Positions 19,101 through 31,750 are shown, counted from the first letter of the stretch. The stretch is 64,000 nt of DNA from Tribonema minus (GCA_017506865.1 JAFCMP010000536.1:1822452-1886451), one strand, 5' to 3'. Notes: generated by a model from the sequence alone, not told the origin. Program-made: numbers and translations.

Positions 19101-22100
19101 GCCGCAGCAGCTGGCTTTGGAGGGGGCTGAGGTCTGCAATGACCCCTTTGTTTGCCCTTGGTGCCACCGCTGCGCCACTTGGTCCACGTCTTCAACTCAA
19201 ACTTTGGTGGCCACGCCAGATTGCATCTGCTCACAGTGCAGGCGTTGGTCGGCTCTGCGGACTTACAGTTGTACCGGCGCCCCTATCTACCTTCGCGTTT
19301 CCACTTTCAACATGGCCAATGCCAGCTGAAGTCGCTCTAAAGTGCAGGGAGATGCCCTTTGTGAGCGGGCCCAGCGCTCTGCAGGATCTGATCACTGCGC
19401 TGGTCCTGTCTACACGCCTTGCGCCTTCGCACTTTTGCTGATTCCACCGGTGCTTGTCTCGACTGAACCCACAAACTTCACTTTTGCTGCAACCCCCCCC
19501 CCCCCCCCCCCCTTTTACGGAAGGGGGCGCCCCTCTGCAGCCGTCTTCGACAACGTAGAGACGGAGTGCTACGACGACCCTTTCTGCACATCATTATGTT
19601 GTCGAAATGTTTCATCCCACCGCCGCAAATGCCACCAGCGCTTGTCTCCGCCCTGCAACCTCCACCTCACGCCGCACCGCAACACAACGCCCGCCCCCCC
19701 CCCCCCTTGGCCTGCAGGGGGCGCCCTTCCACGGCTGGCTTTGGCGATCTGGACACGGAGCGCTATGACGACCCTCTCCACATGCTATAATATAAATGTG
19801 CCTCCCCACCTCCGCAAATGCCACCAGCACTCATCTCCAACCTTGCAACCTCAACCTGATTCCGCACCGTAAACGCCACACAACCCCCCCTGGACTGCAG
19901 GGGGCGCCCCTCCACGGCCGGCTTTGGCGATCTGGACACGGAGCGCTACGATGACCTCGGGGAGGGCATGCCCACGCTGCCCGCCGAGTTCCTGGAGGAG
20001 GAGGGGGGGGCGGCGGCGGCGGACCTGGGCGATGGTTACGGCGGTTATGACTACGAGCCGGAGCCGCTGGCGCAGGACGAGTCGGCGGTGCTCGGCGGCG
20101 CGCCCGTCAGGATGAGCTTCGCGTGAGTGCCGGTAGCAGAGAGTGTGTGTCATAAGAATATTGCCGCGGCACGGCGTGAGCGTGAGTGTGGAGTCAGTGA
20201 TGATCGATGTCGCGAGACGCAGCGCCTCACGCAGCCGCTGTATCGGTACGGAGGTGCAGCGGTCGTGTGCAAATTTGCTGAAATTGCGGCGCAGGACCAG
20301 TCTGCAGGCACACGTGGTAGCCTGGCAAGCGGCATCAAGCTCTGCATAAGTGCTGAGCGTTGATCGTGGTACTTGTGCGCCAATGCGCAACTCATATGGA
20401 CGTAATGCGCGACAATGTAATGGTTACCTGCTGCCGTTGTGTACGCGTAAATGTCTAGAGTATGGCATTGCTGTAGTAACAACGTACCGTCTCTTGTGTC
20501 GCTGATGTATGTGTCATGAGCGCTGTGCAGTCATCAGGCAGTCACTTTGCAACCATACATTCCGTCAAAGGCACCTGTTGAACACCCGTACTGCGCCCGC
20601 TTCGACTGCTGCTAATGCCTGTTCATCACCCAACACTCTGTGTTGCCTGTTGGTGCGCTGCAGCGGCGAGAGCGACATGGAAGTGAGCAGGCGCGAGGGA
20701 GAGGAGTTGGAGGGGTGAGTCACAGCCATCTCATTGTGCGGCATTGTGAACATGAGGAGTGTGGTGTCTAGCTAATGGCAAGTCCTAGACTCAGGGTGAG
20801 ATCATTTGCCGTCCCAAAATGCGGCCGTTTTTAGATGCCGGGAAGCGCTTGCAAGGGTATACTGCAGCGTATGGGTCCCACTGAATGCATTGATGGCTTG
20901 TGGCTCCATGAACATAAATACATGGTCATATTGCAGCACGTGCATGCCGACATCAACCGTTGATGTCGGCATGCACGTGCTGCTATATGACCATCTCATG
21001 TGACCGCGCCGCAGTGAAATGCACGCCAGGGCTCTGCAGCACAGCGTGCTGGTGCGATGACCCGTCCTCCGCTGATTACTGCGCTGTCCATCCGGTCGCC
21101 GCTTGCATTGAATTGTGCTTGAGCAGCCCCCCTCACACCCTCACACACCCACCCACAAGGCGCCGAAGCGCCTCTGCACTGCTCGTGTTCTCAATTGTAA
21201 GTGTGTGCTTGACTGCTTGCAGGGGTGACCTCGGCCCTGGCGAGCTCCCTGCGGATTTTGACGAAATGCCGCAGGAGCCAGAGGCAGAAGTGAGTTTGAG
21301 CACTGTCGATGTATACAACTTGTGCCATACTGCAGCATGAAAGTGGGCAGTACAAGTCTGGACGCCTTCAATATGCAGAATGGGTCACCATATCGCAATG
21401 TGATGCACAGATGTGTCTTGTGACTCCGCGCATGTCCAGCGGCTTGCAGGGAACTTCAGGTGTTGATACGCTGCTCGTCTCATCGTGCCCACCCTCTCTG
21501 GTTTGAAATCAGGTCCATGTCTATTTTTTGTCATCAGAAGTCAGCCGCGCAGCGGTTAGGGTTAGGGTTAGGGTCACACTCGCCTTGAGGGGCGGTCGCA
21601 GCGCGTCCATCGCCTCAGTCATTGAGCTGACGCGCACATGCACTGCGTTTGCATTCGTGTTGTGCAGGGCATGAGCAAGGTGGAGAGGGCGCGCGCTGAG
21701 GCCGAGGCCGAGGCTGAAGCAGACATGGAGGTATGTATGTATGCATGGGATTGTTAGTTGCGGTTTCGCTTTTGTGCTTTTGTGCTTACCAACTAGTGTG
21801 TGTGAGCGAGTGAGTCGTGTGGGTATGCTGGAGATTCATGTTTGTGCAAGTTTTGCAGCTTTTGCACGAGCGGGGATTTGCGCTCTGCATCGCACCGGGA
21901 TCATCTTGCGTACCTGAACACTTGAGGTAGGTCTTGAAGTGATATGCCATGTGGTGGCCCAAAAGTCTGAGCAAGGGTGCACTTGCACTTTCTCCACGAG
22001 CGCACCAGCCCCCCCACAAGCTTCTCCCTGCGACTTCTGCCGTGTATACCCCTTCTGTGATTGCCTACCTACCTACCGTGCTGACACTGCAGGAGGGCGC

Positions 22101-25100
22101 CGAGGCGGGCAAGAAGCGCGGCGCGCCGCCCGGCAAGCAGAAGCGCGGCGCCAAGAAGCGCCGCGCCATACAGCTGGACCAGCGCGCCGCCATGGACAGG
22201 AAGGTAAGTCGCCAGCGCACAAGCGCGCGCACTGCGGACGCAGTCGGTCAGCCTTGTCATGTCTGCGTGCTCGCCATGGTATGGGTATGTATGCATACAG
22301 GCGCCGAGCGCTGGCGCGCGGTGGAGCCTGACGCGTGCGTGGCCGTTTTGCAATGGCGAAGGGCACGAGCATGTAGGTAAATATGGGTATGTAGGCACGC
22401 TTCCAGTGTGGCACCGCTCAGCCTGGGCGCACGCTGGCAGTGTCATGTGCGCGCTGCACGGCGAGCGATCTGTGTGTGTGGATGCGATGGGCGGGTCTAG
22501 CGTTCGCGACACGCAGCAGGCAGCAGGAGGCGGCGGTCCCGGCTGCATGCGGGGCGGTGCCGTGGAGTTGGAAGCGCAGGATGCGCCGACTCTGATGCAA
22601 GTACTTTGAAGTGTGGCGTTAGGTGATTCACTTCATGACATGTAGGACAGCACAGCTTGCAGCCCTGCACGTGACCCTGCGCCCATGCACACAAGCAGCG
22701 ACCGTTGAGTTTGGTCGACTGGAGCGCTGCCATGTGCAATCGAGTGGGGCTAGGGCTGGGGGGCATGGCAGCTTCACGGTTGTTGACTGCAGGGGTGTAT
22801 GCACACACACCGGCACAAATCTGCTTTTGCGACAATCATAGATTGGAAAGGCACACTTGGCCTTCCATGCAGTCACCAAAACTGAGCGCTGTATAGTCTA
22901 CACATCAGCATTTACTTGGCTGATACGAGTGCAATGTAGCGTTCTGATCGCTCAGTCTATGCAGAGGCAACGCTGGAGTTCAGTTCAGCGGCATGGCTTG
23001 CGTCGTAGCATGCCACCATGGCCAATCAAGTTGTCATTGCTCAGTGTGCCAGCACTGCCCTGAGCACGACAAATTGACAATACCGCAGCGCTCAACCACC
23101 CGCTGGCTTGTCATTCCCAGTTGCCAAGACAATATAGCCCATTGTCCCGACCGCTTTTACTGAGCTGCAATCGAGACCAAATGGTTCGCCCCTGTGCGCA
23201 CTTAAACCCCTGCACTGTAAGACGTGCCCGCGCGCGCACACGCTGCCACGATCCTGACCCTGCCTTCCCCACCCCCCCCGTGAGCAGGAGTTCAGGGCCA
23301 TGGGCCTTGCCGCGGAGCAGACGCTGCGCGAGCGCCGCTACCCGCTCGCGCCCCCGCCGCAGCGCGCCGCGCCGGCTTTCGTCGCGGAGCAGCTGTCGGA
23401 GCCCCTGATGGCGGGCCTCGCGCCGGAGCTGATGGAGCTGCTGTCATGGACGATGCAGCCCGGGCCCGTGCCCCTGCGGCTGCTGCGCATCAAAGTGAGC
23501 GCGCGTGCGATGTGGGGGAGGGGGGGGGGTCTGGCTGCTTGAAGGGGGTGGGGTGATTGTGAGAGTGAGGGCCCCGGGTCGCGAAGGCTGCTGCGCGTCA
23601 AGGGCAGCGCGCACATGCCGCTTGTTGTGACTGTTGTGGGTGTTGAGGTGCTGCCTCCGGATGATTGGCCGTGGTGGACGTGTGGAGCGCTGCTGGTACA
23701 GTCTATAATGGTAGTGATACTTTGCTGCAGCGGGCCTGGCGGTTGTTGCGAGGAACGTTCTGTCCTTTATGCATGTGCGCTGCTGGGGGATGAGGACAAC
23801 TGCGGACGACGTCAAAGCGCCGTGGTGAGCAGCAGCGCTCAGGGCGTTTTGACGTCCGCAAGGGTGCTACACGCGCGCACACACTTGCCACAATAGTGTT
23901 ACGCTGCAAGTGTGACTCCAGCACGCATGAGCCACGGAGGGGCACATACACAGCTTCGGTTGACCTCACCCTCACCTGATTCTAACGGACACGAACGCTA
24001 CCGTTGCGCGCCGCCCAATCGCCGCACGCAGGAGCGCGAGGCGCCGCCGCCCACGCCGCCGCGCGAAGGCGCGCCGGACGAGACCATGGAGGACATTGAG
24101 GTGACGCGCCGCGAGGCAGAGGGGCTCAGGTCTGCGGGCAGGCCCAGCATAGGCGTATCCAGACTGGATGTCAGCGGCGCAGGCGAGGGGGTGCTGCCGG
24201 GGGAGGAGCAGCACGACTTTGACTTTGGCGGCGGTGAGTCACGAGTCGTGGCACGCGCCGTGTATTGGACAGCTGAGAGGTTGTGGCTGACTGTAGCACA
24301 AGAGTCGTCAGCTCGAGGGCGAGGGAGGGGGGGGGGGGGCTGGTGTGCATCTGTGCAGGGACTTGGGGGCGGGTGATGGCCAGGGTTGCGAGGCGCTTGC
24401 AGTACCAGCGTGCAATGATGCTCTTATTGTGCATGGCTGTCAGTGACGCACCTTCTCAGGAGGGCGACGCAGCACATATGCGATTCATGAACAAGGGGCG
24501 TTTATTCATGAATGCATGAGCATTTGTCCATGAATGCGTGAACATCCAGAATGAATGAATGAATGAGCATTCACTTGTGACCATTTGAGTTCGGCACACA
24601 GGTGCCTGCGCGATTCAAATGTCCACGGCATGCCCAGCAACTGATGTAGTGGCTGTTTGCGCTGCCAATGCCAATCCTGCTGCCTCTGATTGCAGGCGGC
24701 GGGGAGGAGTTCCTGCAGGAGGAAGGTATGGACATGGGCGGGCCGGAGTATGACCCCCCAATGGAGGAGGTGAGTGTATGCCCTACATACCCTTGAACAG
24801 CCATGCATGCATACATGCGTTTTCAACCACATATCGTTTTGTTGACACTACCTGCGATCCTGAGGGGTTTTTCAACACCATGTGTGACGTGATGCTGTGC
24901 CGCTCACAGATGCCTGCGGCGAAACAGTCCTTATGCACTCACACACATTTGCCATCACGTCGCGACGCCCCGCAGCAGCCGCTCGCGGAAGAGGAGGGCG
25001 CCCTCGGCGCCGTCGACGACCTCGACTACCTGCGCGAGGGCGAAGAGGAGCGCGCGGCGCAGGCCGCTCGGAAAGCCAAGGCGGCGGCGGCGGCGGAGGG

Positions 25101-26017
25101 GGAGGGGGGCGAGGGGGCAGAGGGGGAGGGGGGTGCGGGCGCGAGCACGCGTCCCACGGCCATCATGCTGCGGCTGCTGCGGAAGCACGTGGACGGCGGC
25201 GGCGGCGCGGCGGCGTACGGCGACATTGCGCGCGGCGCGAAGCGCGGCGCGAACCGGCGGCGGAACATCGCCGCCGGCTTCTTCCAGCTGCTGCAGGTGC
25301 GGGGCGAGCGCGTGTCGTGAGAGAGGGTTGCTGTCGCTTGATGTCGTGGCGGGGCAGCGGGCGTGTTACGGCGGTTTGAAGCAGTTGGAGGGGGCGGGGT
25401 AATGATGGTGTAGGGACAGCTGCGCTGTTTAGTGGTCGGCAAATGGCAGCAGCGAGGTCGCACCATCACTTGCAGGCCCTTTTGCCTGCGGAGCGTGGTG
25501 GAGAGGGGATGGCCGTGTCATACTCAACGTGATTTCATGTAGAGTGTGCAGGTTTATGGTAAGATGCACAACAGTGCGGACTGGCGCGATGCAACATTGC
25601 TGTCGCATTCTTGCAGCTGCTGCACTTGAAATGGGCAATGAAGCGGCTCAGGGTTCATTACTGCTGGACTGCAAGGTACATCATAAGCGGCAGTATTGAA
25701 GTTCTACAGATGAGGCCAATGTAATGTGCATGCCGAGCATGCCCCTCCCGCTGATTGCCCCAACACCGGCGCATCGCTTGCCCAGCAAAGGCGACATCAC
25801 CACTGTCTGTCGTAGCGTCCTATGTACTTCGAAGTTTTGATGTTGACTTCTCAAATAGTGTGGCTCTCCTTCTGGTAACAATAATCCGTGCCCTGGGCCC
25901 TCTCCCTCCCCCTTGCAGCTCAAGACGTGGGACTTTGTGGAGCTGACGCAGGGCGAGCCCTTTGGCGACATCACCATCACCGCGGGGCCGCGCTTCGAAG
26001 AGGAGGTCCCGCAATGA
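16155..26017 (+). CDS. RAD21: Cohesin subunit RAD21/SCC1 (alpha-kleisin)
   Basis: Sixteen exons join in phase: 16155-16247, 16591-16707, 17051-17119, 17484-17537, 18012-18143, 18595-18818, 19901-20122, 20664-20714, 21223-21289, 21668-21730, 22093-22203, 23288-23494, 24032-24233, 24696-24769, 24976-25296, 25919-26017, giving 701 residues. The N-terminal Rad21/Rec8 domain (1-93) reads [20 protein letters not shown]...[20 protein letters not shown]...[14 protein letters not shown] and binds the SMC3 head; the C-terminal winged helix (about 619-701; [30 protein letters not shown]) binds SMC1. The middle is acidic and disordered with a basic [17 protein letters not shown] block. Exon 15 starts at a NAGNAG acceptor (24976 or 24979). 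EVSRRE (Glu310) and EVTRRE (Glu493) match the ExxR separase pattern. The protein closes the cohesin ring for sister-chromatid cohesion and DNA repair. Introns 5 and 6 carry tandem copies of neighbouring exon ends. Confidence 0.95.
18124..18420 (+). repeat. Triplicated exon-5 end and splice donor in RAD21
   Basis: The end of exon 5 with its donor (GACGGTGGCGCGTCCGCAGG, from 18124) is repeated with change near 18241 and again near 18372. The following 90-110 bp (CGGAGCGTTG...GGGTGGG) are duplicated too. The period is about 117-131 bp. The copies create additional potential 5' splice sites inside intron 5. Confidence 0.75.
19084..19900 (+). repeat. Three decayed upstream copies of the RAD21 exon-7 start
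   Basis: The acceptor and first 60-70 bp of exon 7 (19901 on; [18 protein letters not shown]) occur in degenerate form at about 19084-19160, 19509-19590 and 19716-19790. The last two copies are each preceded, like the real exon, by a related pyrimidine-rich stretch with the motif CGCAAATGCCACCAGC; the unit is about 190-205 bp. The copy at 19716 runs into an in-frame TAA after DPLHML and has no donor, so it should not act as an internal exon. C runs of 14 and about 20 bases lie within the array. Confidence 0.8.
20922..20994. repeat. Near-perfect 73-bp palindrome in RAD21 intron 8
   Basis: Two 36-bp arms (ATGGTCATATTGCAGCACGT... and its complement) meet around a single central C at 20958, with one mismatch (ATATTG against ATATAG). 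It would form an uninterrupted hairpin in the intron RNA or a cruciform in DNA. It does not match any splice site. Confidence 0.9.
21556..21573 (+). repeat. Interstitial telomere-like repeat (TTAGGG x3)
   Basis: Three exact TTAGGG units lie in RAD21 intron 9. Further CCCTAA-type tracts occur at about 13148 (within the MITE) and at 36181, 36490 and 36757. They are short and may be chance or scars of break repair by telomerase. Confidence 0.7.
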
Positions 26018-26490
26018 GGCGCGCACGCCGGCGCAGCGCGCACGCACGGCGAACGCAGAGACAGAGGAACCGCACCGTTACGTAGAACAGATGAGAGACA
26101 GAGGACAGGCGTAGTGGCCCGGCATCAGTCCCTGCAACGCTGCAAGACACTTCGAGTATACCAAGAGCAGGGGCTGTGCTGGCTGCGCATCTGGGGTCCT
26201 ACACGATATGCATCGCAGCAGCAGGCGGCAGCGTTTGAGCACTGCTGCGATCGGTTGAAGTTGGAGCGTGCATAGATACGCGCATGGCCTGCGGCAGCGC
26301 AGTCGCGGCAGGGTTGCGCGATGCAGTGAGCCTGGTATTACGTGTGAACGGGCGGCAGCGAAATGCCATGCACTGCAGTCGCGTGTGCTACACTGTCGCG
26401 GACCGCGTGCATCGCAATGTGTGTACATGACATCCTGTGTGAGGTTCCTTCATGGCGGGCTATCTTGTGTCTTGTGCTACCGCCGCTTGC

Positions 26491-28218
26491 GTGTTGTACC
26501 TACATAAAGGCTGTATGAATTACGCTCAGCGCAAATGCACCACATGTTTTGCACACAGGCGGCCGTTGTGCATGATATAGATCAACCTCAAGTTGTGCGC
26601 TGCAGAAGCAAAAGTTGGAAGCGCAGATTCCTGCACTGATGCTGAAATAATGCACCAGCACGTTCAACGTCAGAGCGTTTCGTGGCACATCACTGTGTCC
26701 ATCAACTACCGTGTGAAAATGCAGGACAAGCATGGCCGGCGCAAAGGCATGTGTGGTAAAAGACCACACTGGCATGCATAGGCAAAACTTTACTCCACCA
26801 CACTACAACACGGCGCTGTTTCCTGCCAGTCAGTACGTATGGACTTGTATTTAGCCAGTCAGTACTGTACCAGCTCATGGTTGATGATCCGACAAAGCAA
26901 TGTTGCACTGAGGCACCACAACACGCTTGCTGTCGGCAGGATTGATCAAATGCGAATGTGAACAGTGCGCCATGCATGCATATCACGCCATATGGCAGTA
27001 GTCATTTGCTGCTATTGCGTTGATGTACACAAAATGTGTTGGAATGATGTACAGATGCAATTCCCACCAGCGGGCCACTGCTCTCTGCGCCCCTGGAGCA
27101 TTGAATTACTTGCTGGAGTGTTACATAACCACCTACAAACCACTAGGCATTGCAGACAGACACAGCAGCAGGTCCCGCAGCGACGCATGTAGGACAAATG
27201 TAAACTTTATCGCGCGAGAGCATATTGCACGTGCGCGCATGAGCACCAAGATGCTTCAAACGGCAAGAACACGCAAGTGTTGTACCTAGTACAGGCTGTA
27301 TGAATGCTTTCTGTGTCGTCGCACCCAATGGTGGTTGCACACATGCGGCCGTTGTGCATGATGCAGATCAACCTCAAACTGCGCGCTGGATATGTTGGAA
27401 GCGCAGATTCTAGCACCGAAAACATGGTGCAACAACATTGATGGCATATGGCTGTGTCCATTGATCACCATGCTTCAAAAGGTATGACAATGCAGGACCA
27501 AGAACGCATGTGCGAAGGCTGCGTGCGGGTGAACGACCATTGGCATGCACAAGCGAGATACTCTACCTCATTTTTGTGCTGTTTGTTGCCAATTACCATC
27601 AGCACCAGCTCACACGTGCATGCGATCTGACAACGCAATGTTACCCTGAGGCACCACAATACTAGTACGCGCTTGTGTCGGCAGCATTGAATGTAAACAC
27701 TGCCCAATACATGCATATCACTCCATAAGTCAGTAGCCATTTGCTGCCATTGCACTGTACTTCGAAGTATGTATTGCAATGATGTGCATACTTCTATGAA
27801 AATCGCACCCGTGCCTCACTGCTCTCCGCGACCCTGGAACATGGTGATTACTCGCTGGAGGAGTGCATGTGGTCACCTAGCACTCGGCGAGCATTGCTTT
27901 GCGTCGCCAGACGCTGTAGCAGGTCATGCATGCGACTCACAATTGTACTTTTTATTAATTCTCGCTCAGGGCGCGAAAAAGCCCAGATGATGGTATGAAT
28001 AACTTGATGCTGCTGTACGGAATCTGCATGTCGTGTGACTTCTGTAAGTGTCTCAACGACAACCACTCAAACGCCGCCGCCGCCAAATGGCATCTCGGGA
28101 TCCTCCTCTACGTCCTCCTCCATGTGCCCCCCCCCCCTGGATTCTTGATCACGCAAGAGCACATCGCACATGCACGCATATGCATCGAGATGCTCCATAC
28201 GGCAAGAGCACGCAGGAA
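26491..28218. repeat. Tandem duplication, unit about 0.8-0.9 kb
   Basis: Unit 1 (26491-27276) and unit 2 (27277-about 28218) align along their length. Both start GTGTTGTACCTA followed by AGGCTGTATGAAT, share GGCCGTTGTGCATGAT and TTGGAAGCGCAGATTC, then GAGGCACCACAA and CATTTGCTGC, and end in a block with CACGCAAG or CACGCAGG. Divergence with several indels indicates an old event. No coding capacity is conserved between copies. Confidence 0.7.
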
Positions 28219-30477
28219 GCAGGCACAAACGCCAGTCTTGAAGGGGAGAGAATCGTGCTGCTCTGAAACTTTGAAGTACAACAAGAATGTATTTACATGT
28301 TTTGAGTTGCTGCTGCTCACTAACGACAAAGGTTAAAAAGGGGTCATGAAAACTGCTACAGGTCATAAACCTCAATGAGGCAGAGGATGAGCCCTGCTGC
28401 GCGTAACGACGCGCGAAGACAGCAAACGAGACTGTACTGCTGCGGGGTTGAGGTGCCACGTGAGCTCGCAATCCCGCTGTCACAGATGGCGCATCTACTA
28501 CTGCTGATGCCATGGACCACGTGCAGCTGTATGATGATGGTGAGCTGCTGTTGGGCGCTGCCGCTGCCGCGATGCCGTGATGACTTGAGATGCAGCACTG
28601 CAGCGGCGGAGCAGTGCAGCTCACAGATTGCCGCGCTGCCACGGCGTTGAACTTGTAGTTGAAGACTTGGTGCTGGTGCTGACGCCTTGCGGTGAGCAGA
28701 CTGCTGCATGTGCCCTTCGCTGCCGCAGCCATGCGAGCAGTGGCGGTGCAAGTGATGCTGCTTGCGAAGACTACGTGCCGCAGTTCTGCCCCGCCGCTAG
28801 CTGGTGCCGCTGGCTGCCGCGCGATGAAGCGCACCATCGCGCAGCAGAGCAACGGCGGCGGCAGTCACCGGGGCGGCGCAGCGGTCGACGCAGCAGCGAC
28901 GGCAGCAGCAGGAATCGCTGAAGCGGCGGCTATGGCGGAGGCGGAGGTGCAGCAGCCGAACGTCCTCATGACAGGTGGTGACTTGCCGTAGATGTGCTGG
29001 TGATTTGCGGGGTGGTGAAGCGGCGGGGTGCGCTGGTGGCGCTGTCTGCTGCTGACGCCACGCCAGCAGCACGAGCGCGGAGCGCGTGTGTGTTTGGTGG
29101 GCAGATGATGCCCGTTGTTGTTGAAGTAGATGGTGCTGTGCTTGCTTTGTAGTCGGCGCCGCAAAAGATCCAGGCACCGCGCACGTGGCCAACGGTCCTT
29201 CCTCAGCTTCCTCGCCATGAATTGCATGCAAGGAGGGCACGGCAAACAGGCACACGAGTTAATGAGGGCGCGTTGACAAGGAGGTCAAGAAGCAGCGCTG
29301 CGCTACGGTTTTGAAGCCTGCAAGTGAAAAAGGCACAAGTGCCAGCAGGCATACTTGGTGGCACAGTGTTTACTCGTACGTTATCTGGCAAACATGTGAG
29401 AGTACGCGGCAGCACACTTGTCGCTATCCAAAAGCGGCTACCGCGCGCCGACTACCCTATGGTGCGTGCGGCACTCTGCATCGTCTACCTGCGTCTATGG
29501 CCTGGAGTGACCGACACGCCCCGTCTACGTCTGTGCCACCCGATGACGTCACCTTGTGGTGAGCTGCACCTACAGTACAAAACTAGCTGTAGTAAAGGAG
29601 GTACACAGAGCTAAAGCGCCCGCTAGCTAGCGCGCAGGGAAGAGAGGGGACCGGATGTAAGCATGGGGCTGTTTTTACGCCCAGAGGCCAATACCGAGCG
29701 CGGAGGATGTCACCGTGGCTCTTCAGCCGCAAAGGCATTCTACAAGCCACCACTACGACTCCTCGCAGCTGGGCCGGCCAGGATCATGGTTAAGGTCCTG
29801 ACCGACACAGCCAGGGGCGCCAGCACACGAGGCTGACCTCTCCATCGATGTGGGCAGCAACTTGTGCAGGCGTCCCTGGCAGCATAAGGCTACAGACAAG
29901 GAAACAAGCAAAGTTGCGAGATTGCAGCATTCGCTCTCTCAGCACCCCATCTGCCGGGTCATGGCTTGGATGCAGCCGAGCACAGGCTCATACAGCCGAA
30001 GCACGAGTACCGTCGCACATGTCGCCGTCGGAGCTTGTTAAGCGGCTGCCCCCATGGGCGTCCTCCGGCAGCGTGCGGGCCTCTACTAGCTCCTCGAAAG
30101 GTACGACCTACACCTCAGCCGCCCCCATACTCTCGTCTATCCCACTACTCTCTCTTCCCGCGAGCAACTACACGTCTACTTGAAGCAGCGGCAGCAGACA
30201 CCGTCGTCTCAGATCAGCTGCTGCCATTCGAATACAACAGGCGAACAACGCACAACTTGCCTGCACTTTCATTCGACGCCTGCTGCCTTCAAGTTGGCGA
30301 GCGCGAGGATGGCTGGTCAGCTTGATGGTCGGCCATGGATGAAGTGCGGTCGTGATGCGATAGCGTGCGATATTGTGGTGTGTATCTTGCTCCTGCCCTG
30401 CGCTCACGTTCAGCAGAGCGTCTAGAGCGTCTAGATGGTCTAGAAAGTCGAAACAGAGAGATGGCATTCTGTCCGCG

Positions 30478-30910
30478 CATTTGAGGGAACGTGTGGGACG
30501 GTAGTCGTCCGTCTCGCGTGTTCCTCACGTATGTGCGTATCTGATCCGCAGCAGATGGTGTTGCGTGTTTGGCAACGTGTGGCTGGCCTCGCTGGTCCGT
30601 AAACCCTCTACCCGCTTGTATTCCCTGTGTATTCCCAAAACAATGTCACACTTCAACTTCAACTCGGCAGAAACCGGCGAACGTTCAAAAGTGTGTGCAC
30701 GTTTTTCGTTCGGAGGATTGCCCGAACTAGCGATCGTGCATCCGCTGCATGACACAGCAGAGCTGCAGGTTCTCGCAGAGAGAGATGCATTCTGTCCGCA
30801 ATGAGGGAACGGGACGGCAGTCGTCCGTCTCGCGTGTGTTCCTCGCGTATGTTCGTATCTGATCCGCTCAGCAGATGGTGTTTCGTGCTTGGCAATGCGT
30901 GGCTGGTCCC
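30478..30910. repeat. Direct repeat, about 110 bp, spaced about 320 bp
   Basis: The block GAGGGAACG...CGTCCGTCTCGCGTG...TATCTGATCCGC...CAGATGGTGTT...TGGCTGG occurs at about 30482-30590 and again at about 30800-30907 with a few substitutions and small indels. The second copy ends beside a CAACTTCAACTTCAAC motif; the same motif lies between the copies near 30651. Confidence 0.7.
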
Positions 30911-31027
30911 AACTTCAACTTCAACATGGGCAAAGTGAACGTCAATCCACTTCAAACGTTCATGCACTGCCTTGGACACAGATGCATGTGACGCTTGATT
31001 GAACACAATCTGATGTATATAGACTAG

Positions 31028-31750
31028 CGCATGATGGAGACGGCCTCGGCAGGCAAGGAGCGGGCACTGGAGGGCCAGGATGTTCCATCAGCCGACGACG
31101 TGCAGCAGAAAGTGGCCTGCACCGCTTGACGCAGAGGAGCAGCAGTCCTACATCAATGTGTTCGAGCCTGTGAAGAAGAGGCCGAGAGCTGAGCATGCTT
31201 CTCGGGGACCGCTGGAGCCTGCGCAGGCAGCTCTCGCCTCGAACCATCATCGGAAGGAGTCCTCAAGCCAGCGCTGCCCAGCACCAAGCCACCAACGCAC
31301 AAAGAGGCAGAAACAGGCGAAACCCCACCAGCACCTTGCAAAGCTGGTGCATCAAGGAAGCACTGCCCCGCAGCGGTCTCCCGCAACCAGCACCACGCAT
31401 ACAGGCGTGGCGTGGACGACTTGCTTCCATGATGCATCACCTTCGAAAGTTGCTGAGGTTTCGCCTGCTTCTGCCTCTTTGTGCGTTGGTGGCTTGGTGC
31501 CGGGCAGTGCTGGCTTGGCAATGGTTTGGGACGAGAGCTGCTGCCTGCGCAGGCTCCAGCGGTCCCGGAGCAGCACGCCCTTGCTCAGCTCTCTGCCTCT
31601 TCTTCTCGGGCTCGAGCGCTTTGTAGGGTTGCTGCTCCCCTGCGTTAGGCGGTGCAGGCGACTCTGCTGCAGCGTCCGCGGCAGATGGAACTTGGCCCTC
31701 ACCCTCCGATGCCCGCTTCTTGCTGGCCATGGCCGTCTCCATCGTACGCT
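31028..31750. repeat. Large inverted repeat, about 310-bp arms
   Basis: The left arm (about 31028-31345, + strand, beginning ATGATGGAGACGGCC) matches the complement of the right arm (about 31430-31750). Shared landmarks read in order are GAGACGGC, GAGCAGCA, GAAGAAGAGG, GACCGCTGGAGCCTGCGCAG and GCACCAAGCCACCAACGCAC. The spacer is about 85 bp. On the minus strand the right arm encodes a short Ala/Glu-rich frame (METAMASKKRASEGEGQ), whereas the left arm carries an early stop in the equivalent frame. A transcript across it would fold into a long imperfect hairpin. Confidence 0.8.

Noticed and set aside
28067..28852. Minus-strand 261-codon frame
   Set aside because: No domain, no splice partners, Cys- and Ser-rich random-like composition, and part overlaps the end of the tandem repeat at 26491-28218.
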